Assembly (NCBI GenBank): GCA_023389575.1
Contig: JAEWEG010000054.1
Location: forward strand, 1-64,000
Source of the DNA: Chloroflexota bacterium
Lineage (GTDB): Bacteria; Chloroflexota; Chloroflexia; Thermomicrobiales; UBA6265
Reading direction: 5' to 3'
Length of the DNA stretch: 64,000 nucleotides
Positions 52,701 through 61,337 of this stretch are shown piece after piece; positions within the stretch are counted from its first letter, which is position 1, and the number at the start of each line of letters is the position of its first letter. The notes beneath the pieces were generated by a model, which searched no databases, was not told the origin of the DNA, and saw only the letters and a program-made list of their open reading frames with translations. A program made the position numbers and the translations under genes.

Positions 52701-54287
52701 ATGTCCACATCACTTCCATCTCCAACCACGACTCGACGAAAGAAGTACACGCGGCGCGCGCTGATGGCGGGCGGCGGCCTGCTCGGCTGCTGCGTGCTGG
52801 TATCGGGGGCGGGCACGGCTGCCTGGTTTTTCGGCAACCGGCCCGAAAGCAATGTCGGCGAACTCGATTTCACGACCGAACTGGCGATTCCTCCGCTGCT
52901 GGAGCCGGAGATCGACGGTGATGGGCGAAAGGTCTTCGACCTGACGCTGCAAACCGGAAGCGCCCGGATCGTGCCGGACGGTGACGCGCAGACCTGGGGC
53001 GTCAATGGCGCGTTCCTGGGTCCAACGCTGCGCGCGCGGCGAGGTGACGAGGTGGCGTTCCGGATTCACAACGAGTTGCCGGAGGATACCTCGATACACT
53101 GGCACGGCATGCACCTGCCAGCGGTGATGGATGGCGGTCCGCACCAGATGATCGATGTCGGGACGACCTGGGAACCGACCTGGACCATCCACCAGCCAGC
53201 ATCGACGCTGTGGTATCACCCTCATCCACATGGGAAGACCGCCGAGCATGTCTACAAGGGTGTGGCCGGGCTGTTCCTGCTGGACGATGACGAGAGCGAC
53301 GAAACCGGACTGCCCAGCGAGTATGGGGTCGACGACATTCCGCTGATCATCCAGGACCGGAACTTCACCGGCGACGGCGAGATGACGATGGACGGCGGGT
53401 CGTTCCTCGATGACCTCGGCGGCAGTTCGAGTTTCGGCGTGCTGGGCGACACGATGCTGGTGAACGGGACATGGAACCCGTTCCTGGAGGTCGGCAGGAA
53501 CCTGGTGCGGTTCCGGTTGCTGAACGGCTCGAACGCGCGTTTCTACAACCTCGGGTTCGAGGATGACCGTTCGTTTCACCAGGTGGCCACGGACAACGGT
53601 CTGGTTCCGGGGGAACCGGTGGAGTTGACACGGCTACTGATGGGGCCAGGCGAACGGGCCGAGATCGTGGTGGCGTTCGCGCCCGGTGACGAGGTCGTGA
53701 TGCGGGCGTTCAAGGCGGATCTTGGAGACAGCGGGCGGGCCATCGGCGCGAATGACACCTGGGACATCATCCAGTTCCGCGCGGCGGAGTCACTGGAAGA
53801 CGTTGGGATTCTGCCGGAGACACTGGGCGAGGGCACCCAGACGGCGGCGGTGCCCAGCGACGCATTGGTGCGGTCGTTCACCCTGCAGGGGCACAGCCAG
53901 ATCAACGGTCAGGAGATGGACATGTTCCGGATCGACGAGGTGGTTCCCGCCGGGGCGCTGGAGGTTTGGGAAGTGCGGTCGAACGGCCAGCCGCACACGT
54001 TCCACATTCACGGCTGCACCTTCCACGTGCTGGAGGTTGAAGGCGAGGAGCCGGGCCCGGAACTGCGCGGCCCGATGGACACCGTGTTCGTTGGCCCGGG
54101 ACATTCGGTGAAACTGCTGGTGCAATTCGAGGAGTACACCGATCCAGAAATGCCGTACATGTTCCACTGCCACCTGCTGAGGCATGAGGACAACGGGATG
54201 ATGGGGCAGTTCGTGGTGGTGGACCCGGGGACCGAGGACTCGGTGCCGAGAACGCTGGAAGACGACGGCGAACATCACGGCCATTGA
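52701..54287 (+). CDS. Tat-exported multicopper oxidase
   Basis: 528 residues from an ATG with GGAG 6 bases upstream. A twin-arginine signal (YTRRALMAGGGLLGCC) is followed by three cupredoxin domains. All four copper-binding stretches are present: HWHGMHLP, WYHPHPHG, HTFHIHGCTFHV and MFHCHLLRHEDNGMM, giving the type 1 Cys with His and Met ligands and the trinuclear site. It oxidises metals or phenols with reduction of oxygen to water, outside the cell; CueO-, laccase- or bilirubin oxidase-like. The His-rich C-terminus (GEHHGH) may bind metal. Regulation by a two-component system is suggested by the upstream tandem boxes. Confidence 0.93.
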   Translation: MSTSLPSPTTTRRKKYTRRALMAGGGLLGCCVLVSGAGTAAWFFGNRPESNVGELDFTTELAIPPLLEPEIDGDGRKVFDLTLQTGSARIVPDGDAQTWGVNGAFLGPTLRARRGDEVAFRIHNELPEDTSIHWHGMHLPAVMDGGPHQMIDVGTTWEPTWTIHQPASTLWYHPHPHGKTAEHVYKGVAGLFLLDDDESDETGLPSEYGVDDIPLIIQDRNFTGDGEMTMDGGSFLDDLGGSSSFGVLGDTMLVNGTWNPFLEVGRNLVRFRLLNGSNARFYNLGFEDDRSFHQVATDNGLVPGEPVELTRLLMGPGERAEIVVAFAPGDEVVMRAFKADLGDSGRAIGANDTWDIIQFRAAESLEDVGILPETLGEGTQTAAVPSDALVRSFTLQGHSQINGQEMDMFRIDEVVPAGALEVWEVRSNGQPHTFHIHGCTFHVLEVEGEEPGPELRGPMDTVFVGPGHSVKLLVQFEEYTDPEMPYMFHCHLLRHEDNGMMGQFVVVDPGTEDSVPRTLEDDGEHHGH

Positions 54288-54464
54288 TGGAAGGGATCGG
54301 CGAGGGACACGTGCTGGGCGGACAACAACCGCCTGAGCAATGCATGAGGAGGCGAAGCAGGCACCGGCGGCAGGTCCGCCCGTACGCTGGATGGGTGGTG
54401 GTCGCCGGATATCGTATATGCGTAAGCGAGCGAGTGCGAGCTCTTCCCGAGAAGGTCAAGGTCC

Positions 54465-54728
54465 CTATGGCCGCGGAACGACGCCGAGACCATGTTCCCA
54501 GGTTGGTGTTCCTTCGGACCGCCCGTTGATTGGCGTGGACTTGCCCGCGCCGTTGGGGCCGACGTAGGCGACCGATTCGCCTGGCTCGATGCTGAACGAG
54601 ACATCCTCGACCGCGACGACTTCCCTGAAGCGACGCCGGACCAGGTGATGCAGGGCGCCCTTGAGGCCGGGTGATTTCTCGGCGCGGCGAAAGTGCTTGC
54701 TCAGGTTGGTGGCTTCGATGATCGGCAC
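54465..54728 (-). pseudogene. Truncated ABC transporter ATPase (N-terminal fragment)
   Basis: From a GTG, 87 codons. The first 65 match the full ATPase at 58144-59178: IEATNLSKHFRRAEKSPGLK, then GALHHLVRRRF and the Walker A GPNGAGKST. Identity then ends abruptly in unrelated sequence and a stop. Bases 54535-54581 are identical to 58985-59031. All later motifs (signature, Walker B) are missing, so it cannot be a working ATPase. Confidence 0.85.
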
Positions 54729-54875
54729 TGATTTGCAGCCCTCGTCGTTTCCGAATATTCGGAAACGACAGGATGGCACGTACGCCCCGGGGCGTGGCCC
54801 TGTGGTTCCGTGGAGCAATGGGCAGGGGAGGGAGCGCCACCCGGCGCTGCCCCCCATCAGTGTGCCCGGTTCGGG

Positions 54876-56252
54876 CTAGGCGTGGAGAGTGGCGGGGATC
54901 GCCGCGGTGGTTGGCATGGCCCTGTCGAACAGTGCGTCTGGCAGTTCGAGCGGGTCGCAGTCGCCGTTCTCCATGCGTTCGAGTTGGGCTTCGGCAAGTT
55001 CGATGACGATGTCCGGCTGGTAATCGGTCATCGCGTCGAGGCGGATGGAGAACACCTGGTCGTCGACCTGGACGAGGATGATGGTTGCATGTCCATCGGA
55101 CGCGGTGTGGTTGAAGAGGGCGGTGCCGTCGCCCAGGTCCGGATGGTCGTCGATCTGCTCGACATCGGAGTAGGAGGGGTTGTCTCGCAGGTAGGCCTCC
55201 TCGACCCCGGCGAGGTAGTCCGCCGCGGCATCGTCACTGGTGAGGTTGCGAACCTGGCCCCGGTACCACACCTCGCCATCGAGCGCGCCAACGGCAGTGT
55301 CGTCGATGCGCTGGGTGGCGACGTAACTATCGACCATGCCTTGCTCGTCCATTTCTGCCTGGGCGATGTCAAGATCCTCGAACGTTTCCGCGGAGAGGGC
55401 GAAGGTCTTGCCATTGAGCGTTTGATACTCGGCGCGGATGTCGGTCGTGCGTTCATCCTGGAACTCGGGGGCGCAGAACGACAGGCCGGGCTGGTAGAGA
55501 TATTCGGCGAGTTCGAGCCGTTTGAGTTGCTGTTCAACGAGGGGAATGAGCAGGTCGATGTCAGGCGCCGGGTAGGTGTAGGTATTCATCAGCGCGACCG
55601 AGACGACCAGGTTGTCGACCTGGGCCCAGAGGGTGGTGAAGTGGTCGTCCACTCCATCTGCGTACTGGTGGGTAACCAGTTCCCAGCCCCGGGTGGTGGC
55701 CCCGTCGATCTCAAGGGCGGGCTCGATGGGGGTGGCGCTTTCGGAGATGGTGAGTTCTTCCAGCAGGTCCGTATCGTCAAACCAGGCTAATGCCTCTTCG
55801 GCCCCGTCCTCGTTCTCGAATTCCTCGATGGTGATGGCAACGCCGAGGGACCAATACCCGTCCCTGCCGGGTTCGGGGAGATCGAGCAGGGCGCTGTGGG
55901 AGCGGATCCAGCCAGCGTCCTCGAGCATGGCTGTCGCTTCCCGCTCGCCCATCAGGCCGAGCGTGAGCCCGCCGCGACCCTCCGCGTAAGTTGAATTTCG
56001 CACCGCTTCATCGATGGTGGTGAAGCTGGTGCTGAAGGACATTCCGTACGGGTAAGCATCGTTGATTGGGTGGCCCGGTTCGTCGATGAGCCAGTCGAGG
56101 TCGTCCGAGTGGAGGATGAGGGCGGCGAGGTCCAGCGGCGGGTCGGATTGGGCCACGGTGGCTGGCGGCGGTCCCGCGAGCACGCCCGCGAGGACTAAGA
56201 ACGCCATCACGGCTCGCTTGATGGACGGCGGATTGACGGTCGCGAAGTTCAT
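54876..56252 (-). CDS. Secreted protein of unknown function
   Basis: 458 residues, not recognised. A signal peptide (RAVMAFLVLAGVLAGPPPATV) is followed by an acidic protein with two similar halves, each containing a 'helix-rich then beta' unit (LDLAALILHSDDLDWLI, and later IELAEAQLERM). There are two cysteines only. The family is common in Chloroflexota as far as I recall, but this is not certain. Its promoter region holds tandem ATCTTCCGG boxes, so it may belong to a two-component regulon. Confidence 0.68.
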   Translation of the reverse strand: MNFATVNPPSIKRAVMAFLVLAGVLAGPPPATVAQSDPPLDLAALILHSDDLDWLIDEPGHPINDAYPYGMSFSTSFTTIDEAVRNSTYAEGRGGLTLGLMGEREATAMLEDAGWIRSHSALLDLPEPGRDGYWSLGVAITIEEFENEDGAEEALAWFDDTDLLEELTISESATPIEPALEIDGATTRGWELVTHQYADGVDDHFTTLWAQVDNLVVSVALMNTYTYPAPDIDLLIPLVEQQLKRLELAEYLYQPGLSFCAPEFQDERTTDIRAEYQTLNGKTFALSAETFEDLDIAQAEMDEQGMVDSYVATQRIDDTAVGALDGEVWYRGQVRNLTSDDAAADYLAGVEEAYLRDNPSYSDVEQIDDHPDLGDGTALFNHTASDGHATIILVQVDDQVFSIRLDAMTDYQPDIVIELAEAQLERMENGDCDPLELPDALFDRAMPTTAAIPATLHA

Positions 56253-56319
56253 TGCCGGGTCTCCTTGTGTGCTGACGCGAGGTGCGACTTGCCTGTCATA
56301 CCGGCACGATAGGACGGCG

Positions 56320-56339
56320 ATCTTCCGGCAATCTTCCGG
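56320..56339. promoter_or_regulatory. Tandem CCGGAAGAT boxes, 11-bp period
   Basis: Two identical 9-base boxes with starts 11 bp apart (minus-strand sense CCGGAAGAT-TG-CCGGAAGAT), 68-87 bp upstream of the secreted-protein gene. Spacing suits an OmpR-type response regulator. Confidence 0.5.
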
Positions 56340-56441
56340 GTGCGATCGAGTCGTTCAGCACACACCCAGGAACGGCGCTCACGGGGCCGTCTTGCGTATG
56401 TCTTCGGCTTTCCGGCGGTGGTGCGCTCTGGTAGCGCGGGG

Positions 56442-57224
56442 TTAGTGGCCGGCGCCCTGGTAGCGGTTGAGGCCCCGGTGCCAGCAAAAGGAGGTGATCG
56501 CCACCATGACCGCCGCGACGAGGGGAGTGAGGTAGCCGAGCCAGCGAATGGGTGAGTCCTTCTCCAGCAGCACCAGGGTGGGGTAGTAGTTGACGAAGGC
56601 GAAGGGCAGGACGGTGGTGAGCCCGACGCGGATGAACCAGCCGTAGATCTCGATCGGGAACTTGGTGAGGTCGATCAGGTTCGCGACCAGGAAGGGGAAG
56701 GCGCTCGACGTGCCAGGTTCCCAGAAGCCGATCATGTTGGAGAGGTACGCCACGCAACTGACGATGACCAACCCGCAGAGGGCGACCACCACGACCCACG
56801 CCACCTTGCCGATGGTCCAGTCCACGCCGGCCCGGCCGCAGGAAAGCAGGAACACGATCAGCCCAAGCAGGAAATTGCCGGCGCCGTGAATGCTGGAGGT
56901 GAGCGTGGCGGTCTGGAGCGCGATCGAGACGGGCCGGACCAGCACGCGGTCGAAATCCCCAAAATTGATGACGCGGCGCAGCATCCAGGGACCATCGCAA
57001 AGCAGTTCGCGGGCGCCGTAGGCCATCAGGGTGAAGCCATACAGCATGGCGATTTCCCAGAGGGTCCAGCCGTTGACAGAGGGGATGCGGCTGAAGATGG
57101 CGCTGATGAAGATGAGGCTGAATCCCTGGGTGAGGAGAGCGCCGACGATGCCGATCCAGAAATCGCCCCGGTACTCGACAAACATGCGGAGCTGGAGAAA
57201 GATCAGCCGCCAGTAAAGGCGCAC
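56442..57224 (-). CDS. ABC-2 family transporter permease (DUF990-like)
   Basis: 260 residues with about six membrane helices; the N-terminal YWRLIFLQLRMFVEYRGDFW and RVLVRPVSIALQ motifs are typical of the DUF990 group. It is the third gene of the ATPase-permease-permease unit, 71 bp after the second permease. No substrate can be assigned; related systems export drugs or lipid-linked compounds. Confidence 0.85.
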   Translation of the reverse strand: MRLYWRLIFLQLRMFVEYRGDFWIGIVGALLTQGFSLIFISAIFSRIPSVNGWTLWEIAMLYGFTLMAYGARELLCDGPWMLRRVINFGDFDRVLVRPVSIALQTATLTSSIHGAGNFLLGLIVFLLSCGRAGVDWTIGKVAWVVVVALCGLVIVSCVAYLSNMIGFWEPGTSSAFPFLVANLIDLTKFPIEIYGWFIRVGLTTVLPFAFVNYYPTLVLLEKDSPIRWLGYLTPLVAAVMVAITSFCWHRGLNRYQGAGH

Positions 57225-57295
57225 GTTGAATCGCTAGCGGGCAAGCGTCGAGGTGGTGGATGGCGGAACGCGCCGGGTGGACGGCTGCATCATGG

Positions 57296-58144
57296 CTAGC
57301 CTCCCTGGATTTCGACGGCGCGGAAGGCCCTGGGCCAGGCCCATTCCGCGAACAGCCAGAGCAGGATCAACCAGGCCACCTGTGCGCCGAAGACGAGGGC
57401 GAGCCGGCCGCCCTCGAGGTGGCCGAGGTAGATGGTGGCCGGGGTGGAGACGATGCCGCGGAGGGGAGACCAATCGGCGACCGTGGCGAGCCAGCCAGGG
57501 AGGAACTGGATGGGTATGAGAACGCCCGCGAAGATGTTGACGATGGCGATCTGCGTTCCATTGATCCCGGTGGGATTGGTGACCCAGAACACAAGCAACG
57601 TGTAGCTGAAGACGAACAGGAACTTGGTGAGGAAGCCGATTGGCAGGCTGACGAGGAAGAGCAGGCCGTAGCCGATCGAGGCGGGTGGCTGCATGTCGAG
57701 AAAGACGATGCCGACGCCAATAGTCAGCGTGAAGCTGACCGCTCCTTCGAGGATGGCGAGGCCGACGGCGTACGAAAGCTGGCTGCGCAGGTAGTTGATG
57801 GGCCGGATCATGTCGATCACCACGTCGCCCTGGCGGATGGTGGCGATCATGCGGGAGGCGGAGGCGAACCCGATCATGGCGTTAATGCCATAGGCGAGCA
57901 GGATGTAGGTCTGCATCTGGTTCCAGGTGAACCCTTCGAGCTGGTCCTGCTCGGCGAATACCGCCCGCCAGACGTGGTAGAGGATGACGATCCAGAACAT
58001 GTTGGCGACGATGCTGCTGATCGCCATGATCCGGTAGGCCAGGGCTTGCTGGAGGGTGGCGGCGATGATGCCGAGATACCGGTTGCGCGGGGTCATCCGG
58101 TAGCGCTGGTCCGGCGTGCCGCTGGTGACGACCGTGCTGGCCAT
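57296..58144 (-). CDS. ABC-2 family transporter permease
   Basis: 282 residues, about six membrane helices. RYLGIIAATLQQALAYRIMA at the start and GDVVIDMIRPINYLRSQLSY in the middle fit the same ABC-2 group as the next gene, with which it would form a heterodimeric channel. Its ATG overlaps the ATPase stop by four bases (ATGA), so translation is coupled. Confidence 0.87.
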   Translation of the reverse strand: MASTVVTSGTPDQRYRMTPRNRYLGIIAATLQQALAYRIMAISSIVANMFWIVILYHVWRAVFAEQDQLEGFTWNQMQTYILLAYGINAMIGFASASRMIATIRQGDVVIDMIRPINYLRSQLSYAVGLAILEGAVSFTLTIGVGIVFLDMQPPASIGYGLLFLVSLPIGFLTKFLFVFSYTLLVFWVTNPTGINGTQIAIVNIFAGVLIPIQFLPGWLATVADWSPLRGIVSTPATIYLGHLEGGRLALVFGAQVAWLILLWLFAEWAWPRAFRAVEIQGG

Positions 58145-59178
58145 CAGACGGGCTCCACCGGCGTGTCTTCGAACTGGAGGGCGCCTTCATATAGCCGGCG
58201 GATGATGGACTCCGCCGAGGGCTCCTCGATGGCGATATCGGCGATCGGCAGGGTGGTGGCGAGGGCGCGAATGATCTCGCCCGAGGTGGTGACGCGGCTG
58301 TCGAAGGTGACCTCCACCGTGGTGGGGTCCGGTTGGGCCACATCGTGGAACGGGAGACGTTCCAGCGCCTGACTGGCGGCGAATACCTGATCCGCTGGTT
58401 CCGTGAATGTGATGCGCACCTTCTTCTCCCAGCCGAAGCGGGCGGTGATGTCGGCGAAGGCACCGTCGTAGACGATCCTGCCGCGGTCGATCATGATCAT
58501 GCGGTCGCAGAGTTCCTGGATGTCGCCCAGGTCGTGCGAGGTGAGCATCACGGTCAGGCCACGTTCGCGGTGCATGAGGCGGATGAACTCGCGGAACCGG
58601 GCCTTGACCGCGACATCGAGACCGATGCTCGGTTCGTCCAGGTACAGCACCGGCGGGGCATGGATGAGGGAGGCGGCCAGGTCGCACCGCATGCGCTGGC
58701 CCAGCGAAAGCTGGCGGGTTGGGACGTGGAGCAGCGACTGGAGATCGAGCACCTCGACGAGCTGGTCGAAGGTCTCCTTGTACTCATCGGCGGGCAGTTC
58801 ATGGATGTCGCCGAGGAGGCGAAGCGATTCCACGACCGGAATGTCCCACCACAGTTGCGTGCGCTGGCCGAACACCACGCCGATGTTGCGGGCGTTTTGC
58901 ACCCGGTGCTGGTAGGGCTGGATGCCCTGGACGGTTACCTCACCGCTGGTGGGGACGAGGATGCCGGTGAGCAGCTTGACGGTGGTGGACTTGCCCGCGC
59001 CGTTGGGGCCGACGTAGGCGACCGATTCGCCGGGTTCGATGGCGAGATCGATGGAGTCGACGGCGGTGAATTCCGTGTATTGGGGGCGCACGAGGTGACG
59101 GAGGGCGCCGGTGAATCCGGGCGGCTTGAGCGGACGCCGGAAGCGTTTGGTCAGTTCCCTGGCCTCGATGATCGGCAT
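58144..59178 (-). CDS. ABC transporter ATP-binding protein
   Basis: 344 residues from an ATG with GGAG upstream. Walker A is GPNGAGKST, the signature reads LSLGQRMRCDLAASL, Walker B is VLYLDEPSIGLD, and the switch His is in TSHDLGDI. The C-terminal 100 residues form the domain seen in DrrA/NatA-like exporter ATPases. It powers export through the two permeases encoded next. A truncated copy of its first 65 codons lies at 54465-54728. Confidence 0.93.
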   Translation of the reverse strand: MPIIEARELTKRFRRPLKPPGFTGALRHLVRPQYTEFTAVDSIDLAIEPGESVAYVGPNGAGKSTTVKLLTGILVPTSGEVTVQGIQPYQHRVQNARNIGVVFGQRTQLWWDIPVVESLRLLGDIHELPADEYKETFDQLVEVLDLQSLLHVPTRQLSLGQRMRCDLAASLIHAPPVLYLDEPSIGLDVAVKARFREFIRLMHRERGLTVMLTSHDLGDIQELCDRMIMIDRGRIVYDGAFADITARFGWEKKVRITFTEPADQVFAASQALERLPFHDVAQPDPTTVEVTFDSRVTTSGEIIRALATTLPIADIAIEEPSAESIIRRLYEGALQFEDTPVEPV

Positions 59179-59329
59179 GGGCGATTCTCCGGGGCAATTG
59201 ACCACAGTTTTGTTGATGAATCTGTGATCGCAGGATAGCACGCCGGCGATCCGTTCTCGCGTTTTTCTCCCTTGGGCCATCGCTATACTGGAGGGAGCGA
59301 GAGCAGATTCACGGGAAGGTACACGCGCA

Positions 59330-59629
59330 ATGGCCCTGACAATCCATCTTCGAGACGACCTGCGGCGATTTGTCGAGCGCGAAGTGTCCAAGGGACGGTA
59401 CGCCAGCGAGGATGAGGTGATCGAGGCCGCGCTGGAGCAGCTTGCCGATGCGCCGGAGCCCATCATCGAGCCGACGATGACGGTCGCCGAAGCGGTGGCC
59501 GAGGCGATGAGCCAATACGAGCGTGGCGAGGGCGAGCCGTATACGGATTCGTTCATGGCGGAGTCGCGGGCACGAGCCATTGAAAACGCACGACGAGGAC
59601 ACAAGGTTCGGGATGAAATCCGCTACTAA
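59330..59629 (+). CDS. parD: ParD-like ribbon-helix-helix antitoxin
   Basis: 99 residues. The N-terminal half, MALTIHLRDDLRRFVEREVS and KGRYASEDEVIEAALEQLA, is the ParD DNA-binding and dimer domain. The C-terminal half (TMTVAEAVAEAMSQYERGEG) is the toxin-binding tail and ends VRDEIRY. TATACT at 59284-59289 may be its -10 box. It overlaps the toxin gene by 17 bases. The same tail recurs in an orphan gene 300 bp downstream. Confidence 0.88.
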   Translation: MALTIHLRDDLRRFVEREVSKGRYASEDEVIEAALEQLADAPEPIIEPTMTVAEAVAEAMSQYERGEGEPYTDSFMAESRARAIENARRGHKVRDEIRY

Positions 59630-59894
59630 TCTTTGGATTCTGCCCGAGGCGCGTACCGATATCGACGAGATCTATCAATACACCATGACCAATTGGGATA
59701 TGGATCAAGCCGAGAAGTACCAGCTGCTGTTGGATGAAGCGTTCCAACGAATCAAACAGTTTCCAGAACTTGGCAAGGATGCCGGGAGCGGGGTTCGGGA
59801 GTTGGTCTTGCGTCATCACATCGTGCTCTACCGGTACGACGATGACACGGTGAGCATCCTGCGTGTACTCAATCCTCTTCGGCTACGCCGATAG
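59613..59894 (+). CDS. parE: ParE/RelE-like toxin
   Basis: 93 residues. The family signature is visible as ILPEARTDIDEIYQYTMTNW, PELGKDAGSGVRELVLRHHI, then VLYRYDDDTVSILRVLN. ParE toxins poison gyrase, RelE relatives cut mRNA; sequence cannot separate these. It is translated from a start inside the antitoxin gene, which keeps the two in balance. Confidence 0.88.
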   Translation: MKSATNLWILPEARTDIDEIYQYTMTNWDMDQAEKYQLLLDEAFQRIKQFPELGKDAGSGVRELVLRHHIVLYRYDDDTVSILRVLNPLRLRR

Positions 59895-59937
59895 TCCGTT
59901 GAGCGGCCCTGGCTGACGCTGAAGAAGCGAGGCGACC

Positions 59938-60135
59938 ATGGATCGACAGTCAGAAGAGCTCGCCCCATGCGGTAGACCGACAATCACGGTCGCCGAGGCC
60001 GTGGCCGAAGCGATGGAGCAATACGGGCGCGGTGAGGGGCGTGCGCTATCGGACGAGGTGTGGGAGGAAATCCTGCGCGACTCGGAGCGTGACGCCGCAT
60101 TGGGTTTACCAGTGCGCGATGAGATCAAGTACTGA
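59938..60135 (+). CDS. Orphan ParD-type toxin-binding tail (no DNA-binding domain)
   Basis: 65 residues from an ATG with GAGGCG upstream. From residue 15 it repeats the C-terminal half of the upstream antitoxin: TITVAEAVAEAMEQYGRGEG and a final VRDEIKY against VRDEIRY. The ribbon-helix-helix half is lacking. It lies 43 bp after the ParE-like stop in the same direction. It could still neutralise the toxin or titrate it while no longer binding the operator. A second toxin gene is not visible downstream. Confidence 0.65.
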   Translation: MDRQSEELAPCGRPTITVAEAVAEAMEQYGRGEGRALSDEVWEEILRDSERDAALGLPVRDEIKY

Positions 60136-60270
60136 CAAATAGCTTCCCCAGGATGCGGCACTGGAGCAATCGGTGACGTTCGCATGCGCAACGTCGGGTG
60201 AAGACAAGCGTCGCCGCTATCAGGTTCGCGAAGTTCTCGTCTCAATACCCGCGCCGGGCAATTGGGTGAG

Positions 60271-61074
60271 CTACTTCGGGCGGTAGCCGCGGACCGACCG
60301 CGCGGCGCCGGTTTTTGGGTAGGCGCCGGGCGGTCGTTGCTGGTCGGGTGGAAACTCGAACATGCCAAGCATCAGCTGCATCGGGTAATCGAATCCCTGG
60401 TACACGGTGTGGACCAGCGCATTGTCGACGTAAAAGCGGACCTCGCTGGCGTTCCATTCCGCGCCGTAGGTGTGCCATTCACTGGCGTCGATCGGCGGGC
60501 GAGGCGTGACCATGTCGTCGGTGAGGCGTGGGTCGTGATGGGCCTTGAGTCCGAGGCTGAGTTGCGATTGGTCGTGGCCGATGGCGTTCCCGAAGAGTTC
60601 CACCACGCAGATTTCGCCGGATTGCTCGGGCGAATCCTCCTCGAATCCGACGAGCCAGAACGCGAGCATGGTTGTGGGGTCCACGTCGGCGCGCAGGGTG
60701 GCTTCCACGGCGCCTATCCGTGGCGTGTAGAGGCGGCGAGACGCCTGGGCGGTGCGCACGATCTGGCCGGAGACGTGACGATGCTGGCCCTGGGGTGAGC
60801 CAACCGGACCCGACCACGTGCCGGTCTGGATGCTGGAGACGCGAAGCTCGCCTTCCTCCGGGCGCCAGGAAGGCTGATCGGCGTCGATCCGAAAGGTGAT
60901 CACGCCGTCGGCGAGATCGTAGCGGGCCTCCGAGCGTTCGGGAGTGGTCCAGTGGGGGATGTAGTGGTTCACCCAGCGCGACTGATCGAGGATCGGTGCG
61001 TCGAATTGTCCGTCGAACTCCAGTTCGTAAAGCGACCGGTCGAAGGTGGTTCCCGTCGAAAGAGAAGAACTCAT
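60271..61074 (-). CDS. GH16-like concanavalin-fold protein with altered active site
   Basis: 267 residues from an ATG with AGGAG 8 bases upstream; an extra in-frame upstream segment lacks support. The fold and length suit glycoside hydrolase family 16 (glucan/galactan cleavage): SEWHTYGAEWNASEVRFYVD and VEATLRADVDP. The active-site strand reads E154-I-C156-V-V-E159 where family members have E-I-D-x-x-E, so the central Asp is Cys while both Glu remain. Activity may be reduced or lost. No signal peptide is evident. Confidence 0.8.
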   Translation of the reverse strand: MSSSLSTGTTFDRSLYELEFDGQFDAPILDQSRWVNHYIPHWTTPERSEARYDLADGVITFRIDADQPSWRPEEGELRVSSIQTGTWSGPVGSPQGQHRHVSGQIVRTAQASRRLYTPRIGAVEATLRADVDPTTMLAFWLVGFEEDSPEQSGEICVVELFGNAIGHDQSQLSLGLKAHHDPRLTDDMVTPRPPIDASEWHTYGAEWNASEVRFYVDNALVHTVYQGFDYPMQLMLGMFEFPPDQQRPPGAYPKTGAARSVRGYRPK

Positions 61075-61264
61075 GCGGGCGTCTCCTGGCCAGGCGGCGG
61101 CATCGCGGATGGCTCGATCATACCGCCGGGTAGCGATAGCACACGCCGGTTGAGATAGACGGAACGGTCCACCACCCGGTTCGTCCATGATGCGTCGAGA
61201 TCGGCTGCCAGTACATCCTTTCACGCGAGCGAGGAAACCGCACGGGCGCCAGGGAGAAGAACGC

Positions 61265-61300
61265 CACAGGCCCGGGATGCTTTCGCGTCCCGGGCCTGTG
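61265..61300 (-). terminator. Terminator hairpin after the superoxide dismutase gene
   Basis: CACAGGCCCGGGA / TCCCGGGCCTGTG, a perfect 13-bp stem with a 10-base loop, 38 bp past the SOD stop in its direction. Confidence 0.7.
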
Positions 61301-61337
61301 TGGTGTGCGTCGATTGTCTCGCGCCGGTGGGGACGTG

